64,000 nucleotides of DNA, taken from NCBI GenBank assembly GCA_037349105.1, contig JAYJMM010000099.1, positions 1,240,001-1,304,000 on the forward strand. Reading direction: 5' to 3'. The stretch is from Limnomonas spitsbergensis. Lineage: Eukaryota > Chlorophyta > Chlorophyceae > Chlamydomonadales. Positions 44,119 through 56,100 of the stretch are shown here, in pieces (within the stretch, counting starts at the first letter, position 1; each line of letters begins with the position of its first letter). The notes below the pieces were generated by a model. That model saw nothing but the letters and a program-made list of their open reading frames with translations. It was not told the DNA's origin and did no database searches. The position numbers and the translations under genes are program-made.

Positions 44119-47100
44119 ATGGCGACTCGGATGGTCAGTAGGCTGAAGTCTATCGACTTTTATAAAAAGATCCCGAGGTGCTACCGCATCATCTCATTCG
44201 CATCGATCTTAGCGGGAATTGACAAGATTTCAGATTGGGTTGGGATAGTATTCTGAACAAATTGTTGCTGTTGTGCAGCGACCTCACCGAGGCAACACTA
44301 GGAGGAGCATGGCTGTCGATACTGGCAGCAAGTATCATGGTTTTCCTATTCGGAATGGTGCGTGCAACTGCCAATCGCAGCTCTAACGGCTCAATCGTCC
44401 ATCATACATAGTCTGTTTTCATTTTATAAGTGCTCGCAATGTAGGAGTTGCTATCGTTCATGTTCACCTCGGCTTCCACTCAGCTCATCGTGGATCGGAG
44501 TTCGCCCAACCAGCTTTTGAAGATCAATTTCAATGTCAGGTACTGACCCCTCACTCATGCGCATGGAGATGGGACCGACCTCATGCGCATGGGACGCAGC
44601 GTTTACATTTATGCGCGTCAGCTACAATTCCGGTGCATAAAGGCCTAGGGCCATGGGGGCCTGGTGCAACCATATTGCTTAGGCCAGTGGCCATAGGTCG
44701 GTGAAGGTTGGGTCCCAGTCGGGAGAGTGGCAGCATGGCAGGCATTAAAATCAATTGATGGGAAAGGTATGGCACTACCTTGTAACCTGGTACTGAACTT
44801 TTGCTCATGGGCGGGTCTTCGGCGTGCATCATCACCCTCTGCCTCTTGAAATCGAATCTTGCATACCTGTTACTCCCGTAGCTTCTACCGGTATCTATTT
44901 TGTCCATATTTTGTGATGTGGCTGGATCATAGGTGGAGCAACCTAGTACAAGGTGCGCCCACAATATCCCGTCATCTGAAGCCTTCTCTCTGATCCTCTC
45001 AGACCTGCAGTCTACCGGCACTTTCCGAGTGAGCTTCCAACCGAGCTTCCCAATCAGCTTCCTTTTCAACCACTCAATCGTACATGGCTCCTTCCTGCCA
45101 AACTTCCCGCTGAACTTCTCAATTCGGCATGGCAGCTTTCTGCTGACAGTCGTGCTTAACTCCTCCATGCTGCATGGTAGCTTCTTTCTAAACCTCTTAC
45201 TTATTTCAAACTCGCAGCTTCCCAGCTCTCTCTTGTGAGTTCGCAACGCTGGACTTCAGTGACTCTCTAGGAACGGTGAGAAGAATATCTAACAGCTATC
45301 CCCTTGGCCCGCCTCCTGCCGGCTGGGCTTGGCACAGTCCTGCTGCTTGGGCCACCAGCTGTAGGCCTGTCCAGGTTCCATGTCCATGTCCAGGTTCCAT
45401 GTCCAGCTGTCCCCTTGGCCCGCCTCCCGCCGGCTGGGCTTGGCTCAGTGCGTGTCCTGTTGCTTGGGCCACCGGCTGTAGGCCTGTCCAGGCTCCATGT
45501 CAGGCACCCCGTGGGAACGGAGAGATAAACAGACAGGCTGAGCTACTGCATATCAGTCCCATGAGTATCTTGACTGGCATGAGTACATGTCAGAGACTCG
45601 CTCGGAACAATAAGATGAATAGACCCCTCTCGGCCTCCCCCAGCGGGCCCCAAGACTTTTAGGGCTCTTTTCCATGTGTGGCGAGGCTCAACCCCTTCCA
45701 TCATGCGGCGCAGGCTGCAGTGCTGCATGTCAGTCCCGTGCCGTGTGTGACCTGTGTGACCTGTGTTGGTGTGCGGAGCCCTATAATCCACATGGACCGC
45801 ATGAGTCCTCTTACTAAGATCCGGCTGGTTTTTAGAGCAAGCTGGTATCAGGGAAATTGGGTGATCCCTCTAGCCACTGGTTTTTCCGGCCTACATCTTT
45901 GTGCGGGAGTCAGAAGCGGCTCATGAACCCTAAGAATCGCCTCGAGGTACTCTGCTGAGATGGCTCGAGATCCTGCTAAGAAAAACATTGAAGAAAATCA
46001 GGGAGGGCTTGCAGCCAGCCTTGCCTCACTGACATTTCTCACGCGTCATCTTGGGCGTGATCAGAAACGGCTGAAAGCACGATGTATGCAGACGTTGCAT
46101 CTCTTGCCCCCCTTACTAGCTCCTTATCATGAACACAGCTCCACATCACCTGGATGTTGCATCTAGAAGCCTTTCTTTTTGCGCATGATCAGAAATGACT
46201 CAACATCACCAAGGCGTTGCTCTCTAAACCAACCTCGAACCCTTCCTTCTTGTTCATGATCATAAACAGATCCACATGACATAGACGTTGCATCTCCAAC
46301 CCTTCTTTCTTTCTTACGCATGATCAGAAACGGCTCAACATCACCAAGGCGGTGCAAAAGACACCGATCAACTCGGAGATGGAGCATATTGGAGACACCA
46401 AGGATGATGCTTTGAAAAGGCCAGATCCGAAATACGACGCTGAGGGACGCTTCGTGAGTGGGAGGCAGCGTGTGGGCGTAGGGTATAGGGTTCTGGGAGA
46501 ACTGGTTCAAGGTAGGTTTAGTTCCCATCGGCCCACTGGTGGCCGCCCGGCAGCCCCCTTAAGGCTGTCTGGCTTACCCTGTAATACTTTGTGAGAGGTA
46601 GAAAAGGTTTGAGTGAAGGGCGAAGGGTGAAAGGTGAAAGGTGAAGGGTTCATTTGGGGTCACTGGTTACAGGCAGGGTGCTGGGTCCAGGAACCCTTTG
46701 CGAGTGGATGAGGCAGGGGCTGGGTGAAAAGGCATTTGATGAGAGTAGGGGTAGAGCGGGGTGGGCGAGCCTGCACTCTTGAAGGGCGCTTTGTGAGAGG
46801 GAGGGGGGACAGGGGCTGAATTGAATGACCTTGGTGTGAGGGGAGGGCGGGGGCAGGATGCTAGCCTGCTAGGTTAAGCGACGCTTTGTGAGAGGGGGGA
46901 GATATATAGGGGCTGGGTTGAAGGATGATTGTTTTGAGTGAGGACGGGGTGCTGTGCACAAGGCTGTGCATCCACCTCCAACCCGGAAGCTTCAGCCCCT
47001 TTCCTGGGTCATGAAGAGGACGATACAGAACCCTACATTAAAGGCACCCAATGCCTAAACTTGAAACCTCCGGTCAGGGCAATGAGGAGTAGGACATGGA

Positions 47101-50100
47101 GCACCGCATGCAGTGTTTATTTCTTTCTTGTCTCAGCTTTATGTCAGCTACATGTCAGCTAAACGTCCGCCTCTGTTCGGAAGCCCCATTTGTAGACAGC
47201 TATGCTGCTTTGGCCGCCAGTGGATGGCCAGTCCAGGTTTGGTCCCGATCAGGCCTTTGGCGGCCGCGGGGCGGCCTGGCGATGGTGGACATGTATCTGG
47301 AAATCACATAAACCCTAAACTTTGATCCCTAGCCCCAAGTCTTTGTTCAGAATGATGGAGATTACAAGCAGATGTTACACATCCCACCCAGGTTCAATCA
47401 CCAGCCCTTCAGCCTAGACCACCAATACTTGGCCCTAATCCACCTATCCTAAACCCTTGGCCTCCTGCTGTGCTGCCTGCCTCCGTCCAGGACGATCTTG
47501 AGTACGAAGCGGAGATCACGCATCCAGTAGACCACCAGCACTTCACGCAGATGTTAGCGCGGTACTCAATTGGTGAGTTCCATGGACATTGGTGCTGGGC
47601 TTCGTCTAACGCTGATGCCGGGTAATGTCCCTGCAGTGAGCCATGCATTGGGTAGACCACCAACATTTCACGCAGATGCTTGCGCGGCACCTAAACCCTA
47701 AACCGAAAACCCTTCACGCAGATCATTGCGCGGTACCCAATTGGTGAGTTCCATAAATATATGATATGCCCTGAGGCGTGGTCAAGGAAGTCGCCCGATC
47801 CGCTGTAGCACCAGGTGGGCTATCATGGAGTACCACTAACACTTCGCGCAGATGCTAGCGCGGTACCCAGTTTGCGAGTTCCATAAACAACCACCTGTAC
47901 GGCGTAGAGATCTCAGTGACAAATCAGCTGCCGCACATAGTTCCCTTTTCAAAACAATACGCCCTGAGGCGTGGAATAAAGAAGCCCCCGTCAGGCCGTT
48001 ACACTAGGTGTGTGACACCATAGAGTTCGATGAACCCTTCACTTGGATGCTAGTGCGGTCCTAGATGGGTGAATTCCATCCATGCTGATGCTGGGCTTCG
48101 TCCCTGCGCTGAGCCATGCATCCATTAGGCCACCAACACTTCTCTCAGACCCGAGCACGGTCCCTAATAGGTGTGTTCCACGGACACTGATGCTGGGATA
48201 TGTCCCTGCGCTGAGCCATGCATCATATACACGAACAAAGCCGGAACCCTCAATCCTAAACTCTGAAACCCTATACCCCTGACCCTCCACCCTAACCCTT
48301 AACCATGAACCCTACACCCTAATCCCTTAACCATTTCCAGACAATGTTGGGGTGGTTGGCACCGTTGGTGTCGGCGGTCTGAGCCCACTAAGGCGACCGC
48401 AAAAATAAATGAAATCCGCTGGTTTTGGGATTATCATTGTGTGATAATCCCAAACCCTAATTCTGCCACCCCGCCCTGGCGCAGTGGTTGTCAATTTCTA
48501 CGCGCCCTGGTGCCATTGGTGCCAGCGGTTAGAGCCCACTTGGGAGGAGGCAACCAAAGACGTGCACGACAAATACCCTGACTTTGATGGGCGCATTCGC
48601 TACGCTAAGGTACGGGCCTAAGGGGAGGAGGGGGGGAGGGGGGGGGCATTTGGTTGTGGCAGAGGTAGGCTCATGCCATTTTTATGATAGGGGGGGGGGC
48701 GCGCATTCGTTTGCTAGAGGTAGGCCCAGGCAATTTTAGGGAAAAGGGTGGACGCATTTGATTTGCAAAAGCGGGCCTAAGGGGAGCAAGTAGGGGGGGG
48801 GGGGCATTCGTTTGCTAGAGGTAGGCCCAGGCAATTTTAGGGAAAAGGGTGGACGCATTTGATTCACAAAGGTGGGCCTAAGGGGAGCAGGCAGGGGAGG
48901 GGGGTTATTCGTTTGCTAGAGGTAGGCGCAGGCCATTTTAGGGAAAAGGGTGGACGCATTTGATTCACAAAGGTGGGCCTAAGGGGAGCAAGTAGGGGGG
49001 GGGGCATTCGTTTGCTAGAGGTAGGCGCAGGCCATTTTAGGGAAAAGGGTGGACGCATTTGATTCGCAAAGGCGGGCCTAAGGGGAGCAGGCAGGGGAGG
49101 GGGGTTATTCGGTTGCTAGAGGTAGGCCCAGGCCAGTTTAGGGAAAAGGGTGGACGCATTTGATTCGCAAAGGCGGGGTAGGCCCAGGCCAGTTTAGGGA
49201 AAGGGGGTAGGGGCGCGTTCAGTTGGCCCTCTGAGGATGGCGAAGGTACAAGGGAGGGGACCAGAAAACCTCTTCGGGGCTGCGGGGCAGCCACCAAAGG
49301 GCCATGGGGACTAGGCTTTGACTAACCTTCAGCTGCTGGCCCCAGCTCCAGGGCTAGAAGCACCATGCTCCCTTTTAAGCCAAACCTCAGCTGCATCACA
49401 CGGAGTCACGGACTGGTCGGTGTGATGTAGCTGAGGTGTAGCTGATGGGCGCTTATGGAGACAGTGTTCCCTGTGACATACGCACATACCCTTGATTGCC
49501 CTTGCCTACAAAGGTTGACTGCATTTCCCAGGATGAGCTGTGTCAAAGCCTGAACCCTGAACCCCTAACCCTCACACAGAGTGACAGCACTTCCCAGGAT
49601 GTGTTGTGTCAATAATTTCCAATATTCATGTTGACAAGGACCACAAGCGCACCCAGGCTGTTGTCTGTGTTTGTGTTGCAGGTTTTCTAGGGTTGGGCGG
49701 CCAAACCTCATACTTTCATAAGTCCAAGCAAAATAATTTTAAGCATGAACCCTAAACCATCAAGCATGAACCCTAAACCATTAAGCATGAACCCTAAACC
49801 ATTAAGCATGAACCCTAAATCATTAAGCATGAACCCTACATCAGTAAGCATGAACCCTAAACCATCAAGCATGAACCCTAAATCAGTAAGGATGAACCTT
49901 AAATCAGTAAGCATGAACCCTAAATCAGTAAGCATGAACCCTAAATCAGTAAGCATGAACCCTAAATCAGTAAGCATGAACCCTAAACCATTTAGCATGA
50001 ACCCTAAATCATTAAGCATGAACCCTAAATCAGTAAGCATGAACCCTAAACCATTAAGCATGAACCCTAAATCATTAAGCATGAACCCTAAACCATTAAG

Positions 50101-53100
50101 CATGAACCCTAAACCATTAAGCATGAACCCTAAATCATTAAGCATGAACCCTAAACCATTAAGCATGAACCCTAAATCATTTAGCATGAACCCTAAACCA
50201 TTAAGCATGAACCCCAAATCATTAAGCATGAACCCTAAATCATTAAGCATGAACCCTAAATCATTAAGCATGAACCCTAAACCATTAAGCATGAACCCTA
50301 AATTATTAAGCATGAACCGTACATCATGTGCACGGCATATACTGCTGATGCGGACCTTTGTGAACTCTTAAACGCTGAAACCTTACCCCTTCACACTTCA
50401 ATCATTACCCTGTTAAAACATGCCGACAGTACTGATGAGGTGGAGCTGTGTGATAGTGTTCACTTTGACCCCGGACACCATCACACTTCAACCAACACCA
50501 ATCTTCACACAGGTGGACTGCACTGCTGAGGTGGAGCTGTGTCGAGACCACTTCATTATAGGATTCCCCTCCATCAGGGTCTTCAGGAAGGGTCACGATG
50601 AGATCAGCATTGGAGGGGTGAGTGTTCTGAGGCTGATGGTGTGGGAGGGGTGAGTGACCCTAGGCTGGTGTTGTGTAGTGTTGATGGTAGCAGCACGGAT
50701 GAGGCTCTGGCCCCATGTTGCGCTGCTTCCAGTGCTGTGCATTTGCGCCGCAATTCAGAAATCGTGTAAGTAATAACAGTCCCTTGCTGGTAAAAGTAGC
50801 TGAATTTGCCTTGAAATTACGGTGACTGAAACTCAGCTACAAAATTTAATACCGTAGTTGCCGTAAGGAACGTAATTGGCACAGCACTGGTAGTTTCCTT
50901 AATCACTGCGCCTTAAATAGGGCGGATTTTTTCTTTCTTTCTTTCTTGTCTAATGTTGGAATGCTCTGTTGGTTTGGGAGGGGCCAGGCCCCGCCCTCTG
51001 GCCCCCCTACCCCTCCACAGGCTTTGGCTTGGCTTCATACCTTGGCTCGGTGAAATCTGACATGAAAATAAGGTAAGGTTTTTGTTTTGGAGCCATCGAC
51101 CCAGTAAAACAAGAGCTTGACCCATTCGTGCCCAGCAGAACAAGCCGGCGAAACGCTCCATTAATATTCTTCAGGCTGGCCAACCAGGGCGGTTTTCCTT
51201 GAGCTGGCTTTATCATGAAGGCCTGTGACATCCCCTGCGAGTCTTTCGCTGGGGACGCACCGTAGGCCCTGGTGTGCTGCCAGCCTCATGCCCAGCAACA
51301 AGGGGGCCCAGGTCAAATAGATATCCAGAAACCAAATAAGCTTAATTTTCGTGCTGTTGATATATACGGGTCATTAATAATTGACGTTTTACTTTGCCCA
51401 CAAGCTCATTCATTCGTTCCCAGAACCAAGCCCTCTCGCCGCTCTAACCCCCCTGCCCTGCCTGCCCTGCCTGACGAATGCAAGAAGATCCTGGACAGGT
51501 GCGTGCGAGTAGATACTTATGCTCTAACCCCCCTACCCTGCCTGCCAGCGTAGGCGCAAGATCACGAGTCCTACACTGGGGACCGTACCAAGGAGGCGCT
51601 GGTTGCGTTTGCTGACAGCCTCATTCCCAGCGCTGGCCAGCCCCATGTGAGGCACGAGCACCTGGAGGCAGCGCCACGGAGCAGTGGATGCAACATGGCA
51701 GGTGGGTGGTTTCAAATGGCAGTTGCGTGGTTATGCGGTAGTAGAGCCGGTTGAGGGACAGTTTGGGCAGCGCCATGTAGCAGTGGTTGCAACATGGCAG
51801 GTGTGGTGGTTCGCATGGCAGTTAGGTGGTTACGGGACAGTTGAGTTGGTTGCGGGACAGTTGAGTCGGTTGCATGGCAGTCAAGGAGGCGCCACGTAGC
51901 AGTGCATGCAACATTACAGATGAGGCGGTTCACATGGCAGTTGAGTGGTTACTTGGCAGTTGAGGTGAGGCGGGACAGTTTAGGCGGTTTCATGGCAGTC
52001 AACACCACCGAGCAGTGTGTGCAACATGGCAGGTGAGGCGGTTTGAGCAGCAGTTGGGTGGTTACGTGGTAGTTGAGGGGGGGGACTTCACCCTTATTAA
52101 ACCCTTAACCCTCATTGCACCACACAAATTGAACCATAATCAGACTTCAAACAATGCACCCTAATCAAACCCTAAACCCTACACCCCTTGCTCTCGCACG
52201 GGCTTCGTCCTGGTCAATAATGTGCCAGGGGGAAATACTGCACTTCGCGGTGCAGAGCCAATCACCCTAATCATATTCCCAAACTTTGACCCCCCCCACA
52301 CATGCACCCACACATGGCATGCACAGGCATCGTTCAGGTCAAGAAGGTGCCAGGCAACCTACGCTTTTCTTTACAAAGCTAGGAACCATAATCAAACCCC
52401 AGACCCTTCACCCCCAACACACATAAACGTACACAAAACTTCGTTGTAGTCAAGTCACCTGTGCTTTGCATCACGAAGCCAGGAATGCTGATCAAACCCC
52501 AAACTTTGAACCCCCCTCACATGCACCCCCGTATGCTTCGTCCTGGTCATGAAGGTGCCAGGCACATTGCGCTCAATATGACAGAGCCAGGAACCCTAAT
52601 TAAATCCTAAACCCTAATCAGCCCCCGATCCCTCAACCCTCACACATGCACCCCTACAGGCTTTGTCCTGGTCAAGAAGGTGCCGGGCACCCTGCGCTTT
52701 GCGGCGCGCAGCACGGCGCACACCTTCGACCACTCCCGGATGAACATGAGCCACACAATACACAGCTTCTATTTTGGAAGCCGGCCGTCGTCTCGGAAGC
52801 TCAGCCTCCTTCAGCGCCTGCACCCGGCAGGTGCGTCGGGCCTGGCCTTGGTCAGGGAGTGCCCTGAACGGCATGCCATTGTTCAGTGAGACAGTGGGTG
52901 CCTGAACAACCCGTTATGTGCCATGCGCCATATCACTTATGCGCCATGCGCCATGCGCCATATCACCCATGCGCCATATCACCCATGCGCCATATTACCC
53001 ATGCGCCAAGCGCCATATCACCCATGCGCCATATCACCCATGCGCCATATCACCCATGCGCCATATCACCCATGCGCCATGCGCCATGCGCCATATCACC

Positions 53101-56100
53101 CATGCGCCATATCACCCATGCGCCATATCACCCATGCGCCATATCACCCATGCGCCATGCGCCATATCACCCATGCGCCATATCACCCATGCGCCATATC
53201 ACCCATGCGCCATGCGCCATGTGTCATGCACCATGCACCATGCTTGCCATCCTTTTATCCAGCTTGCAGCAGGAATACAGCAGTTAATAGTAACGGTGCG
53301 GATGTGGCTCTGGCCCCAAGTGGTGTTGATCCCTTAATCTCCACGCCCCTAAAGGGCATAGCTGTCTTGTTTTCTGCATTCTTTGATGTAGCACCCTTCA
53401 CAAAACTTCACAAACTTCACAGCACCCTCGGCCTGCAGGTATGAGACAGCTAAAGCCCTAAACCATATTTGTGTTGTTAGGGCTTGCCTAGTCCAACGAA
53501 TACTGCCCTATCTAGCCAGTTCATTTTGAACATAGGGCATGCCCAGGACAGGCCACTATTTAATGTGTTTATTGTGTATCCAATGTGGCCTGGCCACTCT
53601 TTCATCAAGCGCATGTCCTGGCCGGGCCACTCCTTAATTGTATTATCGGGCCAGCTCACTGCTTACTGGAGTCAGTCCTCAGGCCAATTCACTCTGCAGC
53701 ATTTGCCACACCTGCCAGCCGTTGCTCCTGCTTGGTCCAGTAAAACAAGTGTCGCATGATCAGTCTAAATTTTCCTGCAACCCCCCTGCCCCGCTCCTGC
53801 ACCTCCTGCCCGCCTGCCCCCCCACATTTGCAAGAATTTTTTTCCGTTTTAAAATACACTTTCCAGGGTCCATGAAGTGCAAGTTACCCTGTCTGCTGCC
53901 CTTTTTGTTCTGTTCAGGTCTGGAAGCTGAGTGGGCGGATAAACTGCACGGCCAGGGCTTTGTTTCGGAGCACCCCCATAGCACTCACGAGCATTACCTA
54001 CAGGTGCGTGCTGGGGAGTGTGAAGGCAATTTACGGTTTAAAAGCACCCTCAGAGCACACACGAGCATTACCTACAGGTGCGTGCTGGGGAGTGTGAAGG
54101 CAATTTACGGTTTAGGAGCACCCCCAGAGCACACACGAGCATTGCCTACTGGTGCGTGCTGGGGAGTATGAAGGCAATTTACGGTATTCAAGTAGTTTTC
54201 TGAAAGAAAGGAATCTACACCCTGCAGCGTTTGGAGGTTGAGGAAATATCGTAGCTAGGGGCCAGAGCCACATCCGCGCCGTAACCTTACAGCCAGTTTA
54301 GGGTGTGCCGTACATGCATTGTCTAGTCCGTCATGGTCGTCATGTTCAGTAGCTGTTCCGATGTATGTAGTGAAAGGTTGTTTTCGTTCCTCGAATTTAC
54401 GAGTATACGGCGCACAGTCACGCCTTTCAATCACACGACGTGCCCTGCTGCACCGCTGTCCCCCCACCCTCAGGTTGTTCTGACCAGTGTTGAGCTAGGG
54501 AGTGGTACCCATCAGCTGAGCCACTACCACTATGTAGCTGATGACACATGGTTGAATTGTAGCTGTAGCGTAGCTGAGCTTCCCTGCTGCACCGCTGTCC
54601 CCCCACCCTCAGGTTGTTTTGACCAGTGTTGAGCTAGGGATTGGTGCCCGTCAGCTGAGCCAATACCACTATGTAGCTGATGACACATGGTTGAATTGTA
54701 GCTGTAGCGTAGCTGAGCTTCCCTGCTGCACCGCTGTCCCCCCACCCTCAGGTTGTTCTGACTAGTGTTGAGCTAGGGAGTGGTGCCCGTCAGCTGAGCC
54801 AATACCACTATGTAGCTGATGACACATGGTTGAATTGTAGCTGTAGCGTAGCTGAGCTTCCCTGCTGCACCGCTGTCCCCCCACCCTCAGGTTGTTCTGA
54901 CCAGTGTTGAGCTAGGGATTGGTGCCCGTCAGCTGAGCCAATACCACTATGTAGCTGATGACACATGGTTGAATTGTAGCTGTAGCGTAGCTGAGCTTCC
55001 CTGCTGCACCGCTGTCCCCCCACCCTCAGGTTGTTCTGACCAGTGTTGAGCTAGGGATTGGTGCCCGTCAGCTGAGCCAATACCACTATGTAGCTGATGA
55101 CACATGGTTGAATTGTAGCTGTAGCGTAGCTGAGCTTCCCTGCTGCACCGCTGTCCCCCCACCCTCAGGTTGTTTTGACCAGTGTTGAGCTAGGGATTGG
55201 TGCCCGTCAGCTGAGCCAATACCACTATGTAGCTGATGACACATGGTTGAATTGTAGCTGTAGCGTAGCTGAGCTTCCCTGCTGCACCGCTGTCCCCCCA
55301 CCCTCAGGTTGTTCTGACCAGTGTTGAGCTAGGGAGTGGTGCCCGTCAGCTGAGCCAATACCACTATGTAGCTGATGACACATGGTTGAATTGTAGCTGT
55401 AGCGTAGCTGAGCTTCCCTGCTACACCGCTGTCCCCCCACCCTCAGGTTGTTCTGAAAAGTGTTGAGCTAGGGAGTGGTGCCCGTCAGCTGAGCCAATAC
55501 CACTATGTAGCTGATGACACATGGTTGAATTGTAGCTGTAGCGTAGCTGAGCTTCCCTGCTGCACCGCTGCCCTTCCCCCCCGCCTCGGGTTGTTCTGAT
55601 TAGTGTTGAGCTAGGGAGTGGTGCCCGTCAGCTGAGTCACTACCACTATGTAGCTGACACATGGTTGAATTGTAGCTGAAGCTTAGCTGAGATGAGCTCT
55701 GACACCTGCCTGCTGCCCCCCACCCCCAGGTTGTTCTGACCAGTGTCGAGCTAGGGAGTGGTGTCCGTCAGCTGAGCTACGATGCGTACGAGTATACGGC
55801 GCACAACCACGCCTTTCAATCGGACAACGTGCCCGCGACCAAGGTCTCCTTTGACCTGTCCCCGATGCAGGTGAGGCCCGTGGGCTTAAGTTTATTGCTT
55901 GGTGCTTTGGCTGAAAAGGAAGGTGCAGCGAGTTCTGCCGCACATTGGTATATCCCTCTTCCAGACGTGAATATCTTGTGCCACTTGTTTGTACTACAAA
56001 CTTTGAACCCCGTTTCACACATGTATGAACCTGTCTTGTCTATCGCAGATATTGGTGCGTCAGACCGGCAAGCCGCTGTACCACTTCCTCACGACAACAT

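Noticed and set aside
49708..50371. 200-codon frames encoding SMNPKP or LGFMLN repeats
   Set aside because: 21-bp telomere-like minisatellite inside PDI-C intron 7.
52886..53444. Three overlapping plus frames encoding MRHITHAPYHPCAI repeats
   Set aside because: 16-bp minisatellite in PDI-C intron 10; reads in all frames.
54430..55730. CRISPR-like array of regular repeats
   Set aside because: There are no unique spacers: the whole 139-bp unit repeats. The unit derives from an exon boundary, and the genome is eukaryotic.
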